Shown here: piece by piece, positions 16,061 to 23,824 of the stretch | Layout: the number at the start of each line of letters is the position of its first letter | Numbering within the stretch: the first letter of the stretch is position 1 | NCBI GenBank assembly: GCA_900541345.1 | Contig: UQJE01000013.1 | Span: 1-44,389 of the forward strand | DNA from: an uncultured Blautia sp. | Lineage (GTDB): Bacteria > Bacillota > Clostridia > Lachnospirales > Lachnospiraceae | Direction of reading: 5' to 3' | DNA: 44,389 bases | Program-made: the position numbers and the translations under genes | The notes under the pieces: generated by a model | The model's input: the letters and a program-made list of their open reading frames with translations, nothing else | Databases searched by the model: none | What the model was told of the DNA's origin: nothing

Positions 16061-17176
16061 ATGAAAATTATCTGTTCCAAAAACAGTCTTTTAAAAAGCG
16101 TAAGCATTTCCTTAAAAGCAGTACCATCAAAAACAACAATGCCTATTCTTGAATGTATTTTAATAGATGCAACAACAAATCAGATTAAATTTACTACCAA
16201 CGATATGGAACTTGGAATCGAAACCATTGTTAATGGAACGATTGCAGAAAAAGGAATGGTGGCATTAGATGCAAAAATCTTCTATGAAATTATCAGAAGA
16301 CTTCCTGACAATGATGTTACTATTAAAACAGATGATAAATTTACTGCCACCATCACCTGTGAAAAAGCGAAGTTTAATATTCCTGGAAAATCAGGCGAAG
16401 ACTTTGCTTATCTCCCACTGATTGAAAGAGAAGAATCTTTAACTCTCTCTCAGTACACATTAAAAGAAATGATTCGTCAGACAATATTCTCTATTGCAGT
16501 TAATGAGAATAACAAATTAATGACAGGTGAACTGTTTGAAATTAAGGATAATTGTCTGAAAGTTGTATCACTTGACGGACACCGTATTGCGATTCGAAAA
16601 ATGCCGTTAAAGAGAACGTATTCTGATCGTAAGGTTGTCGTTCCTGGAAAGACATTAAATGAAATCAGCAAAATTCTTTCCGGTGAAATGGACGATATGG
16701 TAAGCATTTTCTTTACCAAAAATCATATTCTGTTTGAATTTGACCAGACTATGGTTGTTTCCCGTCTGATTGAGGGAGAATATTTCCGTATTGAACAAAT
16801 GCTTTCCAGCGATTATGAAACAAAACTTTCCATAAACAAAAAAGAGTTTCTTGACTGTATCGACAGAGCGACTCTTCTTGTAAGAGAGGGAGATAAAAAG
16901 CCGATTATTATTCATATTACAGACAACAACATGGAACTGAAAATAGATTCTGCTATGGGTTCTATGAATGAAGAGATTGATATAGAGAAAGAAGGTAAGG
17001 ATATTCTCATTGGATTTAATCCCAAGTTTTTGATTGATGCGCTGAAAGTAATTGATGATGAGATGATCAATATTTATCTTGTAAATCCAAAAGCTCCGTG
17101 CTTTATCAGAGATGATGAGGAAAATTATACGTACCTGATCCTTCCTGTAAATATTAATCAGAACCAGGCAAGATAA
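16061..17176 (+). CDS. dnaN: DNA polymerase III beta sliding clamp
   Basis: This 371-residue clamp holds DNA polymerase III on the template. It starts MKIICSKNSLLKSVSISLKA and has three related clamp domains. The C-terminal end YLILPVNIN is at the usual place of the (Y)(L)(I)(M)P(V/M)R(L) hydrophobic pocket residues, slightly modified. Ribosome binding site AAGGGAG lies 11 bases upstream. It follows dnaA across the origin gap. Confidence 0.97.
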   Translation: MKIICSKNSLLKSVSISLKAVPSKTTMPILECILIDATTNQIKFTTNDMELGIETIVNGTIAEKGMVALDAKIFYEIIRRLPDNDVTIKTDDKFTATITCEKAKFNIPGKSGEDFAYLPLIEREESLTLSQYTLKEMIRQTIFSIAVNENNKLMTGELFEIKDNCLKVVSLDGHRIAIRKMPLKRTYSDRKVVVPGKTLNEISKILSGEMDDMVSIFFTKNHILFEFDQTMVVSRLIEGEYFRIEQMLSSDYETKLSINKKEFLDCIDRATLLVREGDKKPIIIHITDNNMELKIDSAMGSMNEEIDIEKEGKDILIGFNPKFLIDALKVIDDEMINIYLVNPKAPCFIRDDEENYTYLILPVNINQNQAR

Positions 17177-17188
17177 GGAGATTGGAAA

Positions 17189-17395
17189 ATGGAAGTAAAA
17201 ATAAGAGATGAATTTATAAAACTGGGGCAGATATTAAAGCTTGCAGGTGTTGTAGAGGACGGCGTAGAAGCAAAATATGTGATAACTGACGGACTTGTGA
17301 AAGTAAACGGGGAGACAGAACTTCGCCGGGGGAAAAAAATCGTGGAAGGCGATGTGATTTCCTACAATGGGCAGGATATTAAAGTGATCAGGTGA
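17189..17395 (+). CDS. S4-domain RNA-binding protein (YaaA/RlbA type)
   Basis: This 68-residue protein is a single S4 RNA-binding domain (IKLGQILKLAGVVEDGVEAKYVI...VKVNGETELRRGKKIVEGDVI). The gene between dnaN and recF is conserved in Firmicutes, where its B. subtilis counterpart yaaA (rlbA) is linked to ribosome assembly. The start is preceded by AAGGAG. Confidence 0.93.
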   Translation: MEVKIRDEFIKLGQILKLAGVVEDGVEAKYVITDGLVKVNGETELRRGKKIVEGDVISYNGQDIKVIR

Positions 17396-17399
17396 AGGA

Positions 17400-18494
17400 A
17401 TGTATATTGAATCCATTCAGTTAAAGGATTTCCGTAATTACGATTCGCTGGAGCTGAAATTCGACAGAGGAACGAATATATTTTATGGGAATAACGCACA
17501 GGGAAAGACAAATATTCTGGAAGCAGTCTACCTCTGCGGAACGAGTAAATCTCATAAAGGAAGTAAGGATAAGGAGATGATCCGTTTTCAGCAGGAGGAA
17601 TCCCACATTCGCATGATGGTAAAAAAAGAAGGTGTATCATATAAAATTGATATGCATCTGAAAAAAAACAGGGCAAAGGGTGTGGCAATTAACGGCATTC
17701 CAATAAAAAAAGCCAGAGAGCTTCTGGGGGTGGTAAATCTTGTGTTTTTCTCCCCCGAAGATTTAAATATTATAAAAAACGGACCTGCAGAGAGGCGGAG
17801 ATTCCTGGACTTGGAATTATGTCAACTTGATAATATTTATCTGTCCGATCTGGCGGCATATAATCACATTGTAAATCAGAGAAACCGTCTGTTAAAGGAT
17901 TTACATAAGCAGCCTGAGCTTAAAGAAACTCTTGAAGTGTGGGATATGCAGATGGCCGGCTACGGCAAAAAAATTATTGAGAAGAGAAAAGAATTTATCG
18001 AAGAATTAAATGAAATTGTTCATGAAATACATAAAAATTTAACCGGCGGCATGGAAGAAATAGAGGTTGTATATGAACCAAATACAGAAAGTGCGTTCTT
18101 TGAGGAGGCGCTTCTGAAAAACAGAGAGAGGGACATAAGAATGAAGCTCTCTTCCACAGGACCTCACAGGGACGATATGTGTGTTATGGTAAATGGAATT
18201 GACATACGGAAATTCGGTTCTCAGGGGCAGCAGCGAACCGCGGCTCTTTCCATGAAACTTTCTGAAATTTATCTTGTGAAAAAGAGGATCAAAGATACGC
18301 CGGTTCTTCTTCTTGATGACGTTCTTTCTGAACTTGACAGCAGCAGGCAGACATATCTTCTGGAAAGTATTCATGATATACAGACGATGATTACCTGCAC
18401 AGGTCTTGATGATTTTGTCAGCCATCAGTTTGAGATCAACAGAGTATTTTATGTTGAGAAGGGAACTGTAAAAAATCAGCAGAAAGTATTTTGA
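17400..18494 (+). CDS. recF: DNA replication and repair protein RecF
   Basis: This 364-residue SMC-like ATPase loads RecA at gaps with RecO and RecR. Visible motifs are Walker A YGNNAQGKTN (about 30-39), the signature FGSQGQQRTAALS and Walker B VLLLDDVLSELD. It starts five bases after the S4 gene with AGGTGA as ribosome binding site. Unlike the usual order, gyrB does not follow. Confidence 0.97.
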   Translation: MYIESIQLKDFRNYDSLELKFDRGTNIFYGNNAQGKTNILEAVYLCGTSKSHKGSKDKEMIRFQQEESHIRMMVKKEGVSYKIDMHLKKNRAKGVAINGIPIKKARELLGVVNLVFFSPEDLNIIKNGPAERRRFLDLELCQLDNIYLSDLAAYNHIVNQRNRLLKDLHKQPELKETLEVWDMQMAGYGKKIIEKRKEFIEELNEIVHEIHKNLTGGMEEIEVVYEPNTESAFFEEALLKNRERDIRMKLSSTGPHRDDMCVMVNGIDIRKFGSQGQQRTAALSMKLSEIYLVKKRIKDTPVLLLDDVLSELDSSRQTYLLESIHDIQTMITCTGLDDFVSHQFEINRVFYVEKGTVKNQQKVF

Positions 18495-18519
18495 CAAGTA
18501 TATAAGCATATGTTAAACT
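18491..18519 (+). promoter_or_regulatory. Strong promoter at the end of recF
   Basis: TTGACA (18491-18496) overlaps the recF stop codon. A 17-bp spacer leads to TAAACT (18514-18519) with an upstream TG. The next gene thus has its own promoter with a leader of only about 15 bases. Confidence 0.75.
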
Positions 18520-18540
18520 ACACGTAACTATGGAAAGTTG

Positions 18541-21045
18541 GTGAAAATTTTGGATAAAGAAGAATTTCGAATCAAGCTTGAAGAAATTAATAACTTAGTT
18601 GAAAAAAAAGATTATAAGGGCGCGATGGAAGTTGTTGACAGTATTGACTGGCGGCGTGTGAAAAACGTGAGAACCTTATGTGTTGTGGGAGAAATTTATG
18701 CAGCAAATAAGAGATATAACGACAGCCGTGAAATTTTCCTTCTTGCTTACCATAAAGCGCCAATCGGAAAAAATATTCTTTATCGTCTCATAGAAATTTC
18801 CCTGAAAATGGGAGATATTGAGGAGGCAATGGAATATTTTGAAGAGTTTAAAGAAATTGCTCCAAATGATAATACAAGGTATGTTCTGAAATATAAGATA
18901 CTCCGTGCAAAGAAGGCATCTCTCAATGAGCAGATTGCAGTTCTTGAGGAATATAAAGAAAAAGAATTTACAGAAAAATGGACATATGAGCTGGCCAAGC
19001 TTTATTATAAAGCAGGCAATAAAGAAAAATGTCTGGAAATCTGTGACGAACTGATTCTCTGGTTTAATGAAGGTACCTATGTTATGAAGGCGCTTGACCT
19101 GAAAATGCGTATGGGACTTCTCACAGGAGCAGAGAAGGAAAAATACGAAAAACAGTTTATTCCAAAACTCCTGAAACCGGAAGAGGCAAAGGCATTAAAG
19201 GAAAATATGGAAAAACAGGAAGAAAAGCCTGCGCCTGAACCGGAAAAGCCTGAGATTGAAAGTATACAGATTCGGAACGACAAAGATCTGGAAGGTGCAG
19301 AGACTCTTCAGGAGAAAATTTCAAAAGGTATTCGTGATATTTTCCGGGCAAAACGTACATCTTATGATGAGTTTGATGAAGAGGAAGAAGAAAATCCAGA
19401 GGAAGAACAGAAGGAAATGCTGAAAACTCCGTCTTCAGAGGAGGAGTACGATAAGGTTCCGGAACTGGAAGAAGAGTTTGAAAAAACGAAGAAAACAGAA
19501 AAGAAAACAGAACCGGAAGAAACAATTTCAGAAAAACAGGAAGAAGCTTCTGCGAAAGAGCCTTCTTTTGATTTTTCTCAGACAATTAAAATGCCGGAAC
19601 TTAATATTCCAAGATCCATGAGAAATATGATGCCGAAGGAAGCTCCTGAAGTTGAGGCGAAACCGTTTGAAGATAAAGCTGATTTTGATTTTAATCTGGA
19701 AGATACGATTCTTGCAGCAGCTTCTGCACAGGGAATTGATATTCCAGAGGAAAAGGAGACTCCGGAAATTCGGAAAAATCATCGGGAAGAAGAGGAAAAA
19801 TCTGAGCAGGTTGCAGATTTGACAATGGACGATTTGGAGGAGGAAATCTTTTCCGAAGAAGATCTAAGACAGGCAGAGCAGGAGTTTATGAAGGGGCCGT
19901 CTGCAGCGCAGAAAGAAGAGGTTGAAATAAAGCTTCCGTTCGATATGTCACCGTCAAAAAAAGAAGAAAAAACAGAAATCCCGGATTTGGAATCAGAAGA
20001 TATTATTGACAGTCGGTTTACAGCAGACGAAGAGGAAACGGAAGACGAGGATATTCTTGGCGATGTTTTCGGAGACGATATTCAGGAAGAAGAGGAAATT
20101 TTCCATGACTTTAGCGAGGAAGAGGAAGAAATTCCAGAAGAAATCCTTCCGGAATCTATGCGCTCCCGGGAAGACGAGCCGGCTCTTGATGAGGAACTTC
20201 TCTCAGAAGAGGAGGAACTGGAACGTTTTATTGATTCCATGAATATGGAAGAAGAAACAGATGCACTCAAAATTGTTCCGAGAGAAAAGGAGCTGAGAGA
20301 TGAAGAGAAAAAGCTGTTTACATATTTTATTAAGATACCGGGAATGAAAGAGCAGCTTCTTGAGGCGCTTCTCGATGCTCAGCTTGCTGCGGCAGACAAA
20401 ACATCGAAAACAGGAAATATTGTAGTGATGGGCGGAAGAGAAACAGGAAAAACAAGACTGATTTCAAGCCTGATTCCTGCAGTATGTAAAGAACTGAATC
20501 TGGAAGCTGCAAATGTGGCATATATTTTTGCAGAACAGATTAACGGAAAAGATCTTCGAAAAATTATGAAAAAACTGTCTGGAGGTTTCTTCGTCATAGA
20601 AGATGCAAATCAGCTTGACCAGGAAACTGCAGAGCAGTTGAATCAGATTATGGAAGAGGAGACAGAAGGTCTTACTGTAATCCTGGAGGATGAAAAAATA
20701 GGCATGAGAAAAATGCTTGCAAGATACCCGAAACTTGCAAAAAAATTTACCTCTGTCATTAATATCCCTGTATTCACAAATGATGAGCTTGCAAATTTTG
20801 CAAAAGTTTACGCAAAAGAAAATGGATACAAAATTGATAATATGGGAATGCTTGCCCTTTATAATCTTATAGGAATCAATCAGAAGGAGGACGAGCCAAT
20901 GAATATTGGTGCGGTGAAGAATCTGATTGATGCAGCAATCAGCAAATCTCAGGGAGGACGTCTGTTTAAGAAAAATACGTCCAAAAAACGAATGGACAGG
21001 GACGGATATATTGTACTGTATGAAAAAGATTTCAGCGGTAAATAA
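18541..21045 (+). CDS. TPR / acidic linker / degenerate AAA-type protein
   Basis: I do not recognise a named gene. The roughly 834-residue protein has three parts. Residues 1-210 form TPR-like helical repeats (AMEVVDSIDW, EIFLLAYHKAP, AMEYFEEFKEIAPND, ELAKLYYKAGNKEKCLEICDELI). Residues about 215-575 are a long Glu-rich, probably disordered linker. Residues about 625-835 are a P-loop domain. The P-loop resembles the CbxX/SpoVK AAA family: Walker A GGRETGKT (about 635), a Walker B-like GGFFVIEDANQL (about 682) with Glu-Asp in place of Asp-Glu, and PKLAKKF where PGLRSRF with its arginine fingers is usual. ATPase activity may therefore be weak or lost. The start is unclear: TTG 18538, GTG 18541 or TTG 18550. 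It sits where gyrB usually follows recF, with its own promoter; ksgA comes 31 bases later. Confidence 0.75.
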   Translation: MKILDKEEFRIKLEEINNLVEKKDYKGAMEVVDSIDWRRVKNVRTLCVVGEIYAANKRYNDSREIFLLAYHKAPIGKNILYRLIEISLKMGDIEEAMEYFEEFKEIAPNDNTRYVLKYKILRAKKASLNEQIAVLEEYKEKEFTEKWTYELAKLYYKAGNKEKCLEICDELILWFNEGTYVMKALDLKMRMGLLTGAEKEKYEKQFIPKLLKPEEAKALKENMEKQEEKPAPEPEKPEIESIQIRNDKDLEGAETLQEKISKGIRDIFRAKRTSYDEFDEEEEENPEEEQKEMLKTPSSEEEYDKVPELEEEFEKTKKTEKKTEPEETISEKQEEASAKEPSFDFSQTIKMPELNIPRSMRNMMPKEAPEVEAKPFEDKADFDFNLEDTILAAASAQGIDIPEEKETPEIRKNHREEEEKSEQVADLTMDDLEEEIFSEEDLRQAEQEFMKGPSAAQKEEVEIKLPFDMSPSKKEEKTEIPDLESEDIIDSRFTADEEETEDEDILGDVFGDDIQEEEEIFHDFSEEEEEIPEEILPESMRSREDEPALDEELLSEEEELERFIDSMNMEEETDALKIVPREKELRDEEKKLFTYFIKIPGMKEQLLEALLDAQLAAADKTSKTGNIVVMGGRETGKTRLISSLIPAVCKELNLEAANVAYIFAEQINGKDLRKIMKKLSGGFFVIEDANQLDQETAEQLNQIMEEETEGLTVILEDEKIGMRKMLARYPKLAKKFTSVINIPVFTNDELANFAKVYAKENGYKIDNMGMLALYNLIGINQKEDEPMNIGAVKNLIDAAISKSQGGRLFKKNTSKKRMDRDGYIVLYEKDFSGK

Positions 21046-21076
21046 AAATTATAAAATCAAAAAGGAAGTGTGAATT

Positions 21077-21952
21077 ATGGCCGGACCTTATCTCGGAAAC
21101 CCAAAATACACCATTGAAGTTCTTCAAAAGTATAACTTTGCATTCCAGAAAAGGTTCGGTCAGAATTTTCTGATCGATACCCATGTGCTGGAGAAAATCA
21201 TTGCAGCCTCTCAAATAACAAAAGAAGATTTTGTGTTGGAAATCGGACCTGGAATCGGAACGATGACCCAGTATCTTGCAGAGTATGCAAGAGAGGTAGC
21301 AGCAGTGGAAATTGACAACACACTGATTCCTATTCTGAAGGATACCTTGAAAGACTGGGATAATGTAACGGTGATCAATGACGATATCCTGAAAGTGGAT
21401 ATTCGAAAACTGGCATTAGAGAAAAATGGTGGAAAGCCCATAAAGGTGGTGGCAAATCTGCCATATTATATTACAACGCCTATTATTATGGGATTATTTG
21501 AAAATCAGGTACCTGTTGATTCGATTACTATCATGGTACAAAAGGAAGTAGCAGACAGAATGCAGGTGGGACCGGGAACAAAAGATTATGGTGCGCTGTC
21601 CCTGGCTGTCCAGTATTATGCAAAACCGGAAATCGTTGCAAATGTGCCGCCAAACTGCTTTATGCCAAGACCTAAAGTAGGAAGCGCAGTGATTCGCCTG
21701 GAACGATATGAAAAGCCTCCGGTTGAAGTATCTGATGAAAAGCTCATGTTTCGCATTATACGGGCTTCCTTTAATCAGAGAAGAAAAACGCTTGTAAATG
21801 GTCTTAAAAATTCTCAGGAGCTTTCCTATTCCAGGGAAGAAATTGAAGAGGTATTAAACGAGTGCGGCATTCCTCTGAATATTCGGGGAGAAGCACTGAC
21901 GCTTGCGGAATTCGCAAGTCTTGCGAATGCGTTTGATAAAAAGAGAAAATGA
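21077..21952 (+). CDS. rsmA: 16S rRNA (adenine1518/1519-N6)-dimethyltransferase
   Basis: This 291-residue KsgA/RsmA enzyme dimethylates two adjacent adenines near the 3' end of 16S rRNA with SAM. It shows RFGQNFLIDTHVLEKI near the N-terminus, the SAM motif VLEIGPGIGTMTQYLA (about 54-69) and the catalytic NLPYYITTPI. The ribosome binding site AAAAGGAAG precedes the ATG, and a strong terminator follows the stop. Confidence 0.97.
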   Translation: MAGPYLGNPKYTIEVLQKYNFAFQKRFGQNFLIDTHVLEKIIAASQITKEDFVLEIGPGIGTMTQYLAEYAREVAAVEIDNTLIPILKDTLKDWDNVTVINDDILKVDIRKLALEKNGGKPIKVVANLPYYITTPIIMGLFENQVPVDSITIMVQKEVADRMQVGPGTKDYGALSLAVQYYAKPEIVANVPPNCFMPRPKVGSAVIRLERYEKPPVEVSDEKLMFRIIRASFNQRRKTLVNGLKNSQELSYSREEIEEVLNECGIPLNIRGEALTLAEFASLANAFDKKRK

Positions 21953-21956
21953 TAAC

Positions 21957-21993
21957 AAAAAAGTATCCGGTGGCTAGTCGGATACTTTTTTTT
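21957..21993 (+). terminator. Terminator after rsmA
   Basis: AAGTATCCG and CGGATACTT form a perfect stem (21961-21969 against 21979-21987) with a T-run to 21993. It ends the rsmA transcript right after the stop codon. Confidence 0.92.
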
Positions 21994-22020
21994 ACGTTTA
22001 TAGTTTTAAAAGGAAGGAGA

Positions 22021-22044
22021 GTTGATTGCTTGGGAGCAATCAAC
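22021..22044 (+). promoter_or_regulatory. Perfect hairpin between ribosome binding site and small ORF
   Basis: GTTGATTGCT, loop TGGG, AGCAATCAAC: a perfect 10-bp stem. Directly upstream is AAGGAAGGAG (22010-22019), and directly downstream ATATG opens a 43-codon frame. If the stem folds, it brings the ribosome binding site close to that ATG. A TTG at 22022 could instead open a 14-codon frame through the hairpin. Confidence 0.55.
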
Positions 22045-22046
22045 AT

Positions 22047-22178
22047 ATGAAAAAGAAATTTTATAAAAATAATGTTGGCTGTATTATTTTTATGATGTTA
22101 GTATATCCAATAAATATGATGGAATCATGTGTAACATGTGAAAAAATCATGAACGAATGTCGAATGTTTTATGAATAA
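22047..22178 (+). CDS. Possible 43-residue Cys-containing membrane peptide
   Basis: The frame starts MKKKFYKNN, continues with a hydrophobic stretch (VGCIIFMMLVYPINMM, about 10-25) and ends with a Cys-rich tail (SCVTCEKIMNECRMFYE). The layout (Lys-rich start, one membrane segment, Cys-x2-Cys and a further Cys) fits a small membrane or secreted peptide. Evidence for translation is limited to AAGGAAGGAG upstream of the hairpin at 22021-22044. There is no family I recognise. Confidence 0.3.
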   Translation: MKKKFYKNNVGCIIFMMLVYPINMMESCVTCEKIMNECRMFYE

Positions 22179-22241
22179 GAGCTGAAAAACAGGACATAAG
22201 GCAGGATTTAAAGAAAATGATTAGAAACCTTTTATATAAAT

Positions 22242-22273
22242 TTTACAGACAGTGAGGAAATATATGTTATACT
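22242..22273 (+). promoter_or_regulatory. Candidate promoter of the DUF1002-like gene
   Basis: An extended -10 TGTTATACT (22265-22273) lies 40 bases before the start codon. TTTACA (22242-22247) is a possible -35, although the 20-bp spacer is long; extended -10 promoters tolerate this. Confidence 0.45.
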
Positions 22274-22315
22274 GGGAGCTGTTTTAAAGAAAGCAGAAAA
22301 CAGGAGGTTTATACG

Positions 22316-22771
22316 ATGATGAAAAAAATAAAAAAATTAACAGCAGCAATTGTATCAGCGGCAGTTCTTTTCTGTGCCCCTGTCACATCTATGGCAGCGG
22401 ATACTGCAGGAAGCCAGGCAGAAGAAATTATTATGGAGAATGTGGATAATCTTTTGTCTGATCCAGGACAGGTGGCAGATATTATTGTTTACGTCAAGGA
22501 GTTGATTGATCAGCAGCAGATTACAGGTGATCAGATTGAAAGTGGTGTGGATATGGCTTCTGAAGTACTTGGAATCAGTATTACAGACAGTGAGAAGGAC
22601 GCGATTGTAAATGTGGCACAGAAAGTGCTTGCTGTAGATGTAGATGCAGAGACTCTTCGTACGCAAATTGAGAGTGTGTATGATAAAATGGAAAGTCTGG
22701 GCATTGGAAAGGAAGAAGTTAAAGGAATTGTTCAAAAAGTGATTGATTTCGCAAAAAGTATTCTTGGTTAA
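22316..22771 (+). CDS. Secreted DUF1002-like small protein
   Basis: This 151-residue protein has a clear signal peptide (MMKKIKKLTAAIVSAAVLF...TSMAA, cleavage near residue 28). The mature part is acidic and helical. Segments such as LGISITDSEKDAIVNVAQKVL and LGIGKEEVKGIVQKVIDFAKSIL resemble DUF1002 proteins (B. subtilis YpuA type), though it is shorter than most. The function of the family is unknown. Ribosome binding site CAGGAGG is 10 bases upstream. Monocistronic, converging on the alarmone synthetase gene. Confidence 0.75.
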   Translation: MMKKIKKLTAAIVSAAVLFCAPVTSMAADTAGSQAEEIIMENVDNLLSDPGQVADIIVYVKELIDQQQITGDQIESGVDMASEVLGISITDSEKDAIVNVAQKVLAVDVDAETLRTQIESVYDKMESLGIGKEEVKGIVQKVIDFAKSILG

Positions 22772-22961
22772 GATGGAAAATATACGAAATCCATATATCT
22801 TGTGAGATGAATAAAGATATAAATTGGTATAACTTATAAAAATACAAGGGAAAATACTGTGAAAATGTGCAAATAAGACAAAAGTTCACTGCGTGTTCAT
22901 ATTTTGTTCATAAATATTTGCTATGATAAAAACAGTTCGAAAGAACTGCTACGGTTGAAAT

Positions 22962-22980
22962 TGTAATGATTATCATTACA
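22962..22980. promoter_or_regulatory. Fur-box-like palindrome
   Basis: TGTAATGATTATCATTACA is a perfect 19-bp palindrome that closely matches the Fur/PerR-family consensus core ATGATAATCAT. It lies downstream of both flanking genes, so no start site with a coding target is visible. As RNA it could also form an 8-bp stem before a T-run. Confidence 0.6.
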
Positions 22981-23001
22981 CAAACAGTTTTTTCATAATA
23001 A

Positions 23002-23027
23002 TGCCCCGGTAAACCACTGCCGGGGCA
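23002..23027. terminator. GC-rich hairpin, probable terminator of convergent genes
   Basis: TGCCCCGG (23002-23009) and CCGGGGCA (23020-23027) form a perfect 8-bp GC-rich stem just beyond the alarmone synthetase stop. Neither side has a long T-run, so it may be a weak or factor-assisted terminator. Confidence 0.6.
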
Positions 23028-23039
23028 CTCCTCGTTTTA

Positions 23040-23702
23040 TCAGGATTTATTCTGTTTGTCTCCATATTTTTGAATTTCTATATTAAGCTGTTCCATTTTT
23101 TCGTCAAGAAGAGTGACAAAACCTGCACATTCCCGCAACTCTCTGGAAATATAATCAGGTCCTTCGCCCTCAAATTTATAGTGCATTTTATGTTCCAGAG
23201 TCGCCCAGAAATCCTGTGCTACTGTGCGGATCTGGATTTCCACTTTTGTGTCAACAACTACATCAGAAAGAAAAACAGGAACGGTTACAAGCATATGATA
23301 GCTTCTGTAGCCGCTTTTTTTTGGACTTTTAATATAATCCTGTACAGAGAGAACGGTCAGATCATTTTGGTTTGCAATCATATCTGCAATTCTGTAAATA
23401 TCGGACGTAAAAGAGCAGGTGATACGGATGCCTGCAATATCGTTGATATAAAGAACCATATTTTCCACACTGGATTCATAATTGTAGCGTTTCAGTTTTT
23501 TTACGATGCTTTCCGGTGTTTTGATACGGGCTTTCACATGCTCAATGGGATTATATTTGTGTCGGTTCTGAAATTCATCATTTAAAATATCAATTTTTGT
23601 CTGAATTTGTTTTAGGGCAGATTTATAAAGGAAAATCACAGTGTCCCAGTCATTGATTTCCTTGAAATCCTCCAATGGTACAGATTTTTGTTTCATAGGC
23701 AT
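23040..23702 (-). CDS. Small alarmone synthetase (RelQ-like GTP pyrophosphokinase)
   Basis: This 220-residue single-domain (p)ppGpp synthetase lacks a hydrolase domain. Visible family features are the substrate segment KARIKTPESIVKKLKR (about 58-73), DIAGIRITC (about 88), KSPKKSGYRSYHMLV (about 123-137, includes the catalytic-loop Tyr) and EIQIRTVAQDFWATLEHKMHYK (about 152-173). It transfers pyrophosphate from ATP to GDP or GTP under stress. It has its own promoter and is transcribed against replication, unlike most genes here. Start ATG 23702 or 23696; both have poor ribosome binding sites. Confidence 0.93.
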   Translation of the reverse strand: MPMKQKSVPLEDFKEINDWDTVIFLYKSALKQIQTKIDILNDEFQNRHKYNPIEHVKARIKTPESIVKKLKRYNYESSVENMVLYINDIAGIRITCSFTSDIYRIADMIANQNDLTVLSVQDYIKSPKKSGYRSYHMLVTVPVFLSDVVVDTKVEIQIRTVAQDFWATLEHKMHYKFEGEGPDYISRELRECAGFVTLLDEKMEQLNIEIQKYGDKQNKS

Positions 23703-23747
23703 ATTCTTTCTTTTTGGATTATAGAGGCAGCTTTTTCTGCCACCTAT

Positions 23748-23776
23748 AGTATAACATAATTATTTCCATTTCTCAA
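23748..23776 (-). promoter_or_regulatory. Promoter of the alarmone synthetase gene
   Basis: On the minus strand TTGAGA (23776-23771), a 17-bp spacer and TATACT (23753-23748). It overlaps the divergent promoter of the S1-domain gene, so the two may compete. Confidence 0.75.
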
Positions 23777-23792
23777 AAGGATATGCTATAAT
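23764..23792 (+). promoter_or_regulatory. Promoter of the S1-domain gene
   Basis: An extended -10 TGCTATAAT (23784-23792) with a weak -35 TTCCAT (23764-23769, 17-bp spacer). It faces away from the alarmone synthetase promoter and shares DNA with it. Confidence 0.65.
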
Positions 23793-23824
23793 CACCATAA
23801 ATAAAAAACGAGGAGTTGGTTAAA

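Larger units (their letters stand above)
22922..23027 (+). ncRNA. Candidate structured RNA or regulatory region
   Basis: The 268-base gap between two convergent genes holds an ordered set of structures: a possible -10 TATGAT (22922-22927), the hairpin CAGTTC-GAAA-GAACTG with a GNRA loop (22933-22948), a 19-bp perfect Fur-like palindrome (22962-22980) followed by six T, and a GC-rich hairpin (23002-23027). No coding frame is convincing. A small RNA is possible; no -35 at a normal distance was found. The 5' part (22772-22920) holds three GTTCA repeats and nothing else I can name. Confidence 0.35.

Noticed and set aside
22241..22594. Repeated TTACAGACAGTGAG before and inside the DUF1002-like gene
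   Set aside because: Two 14-base copies about 340 bp apart, one in coding sequence with an ordinary reading; no symmetry or context suggests a site, so chance is likely.
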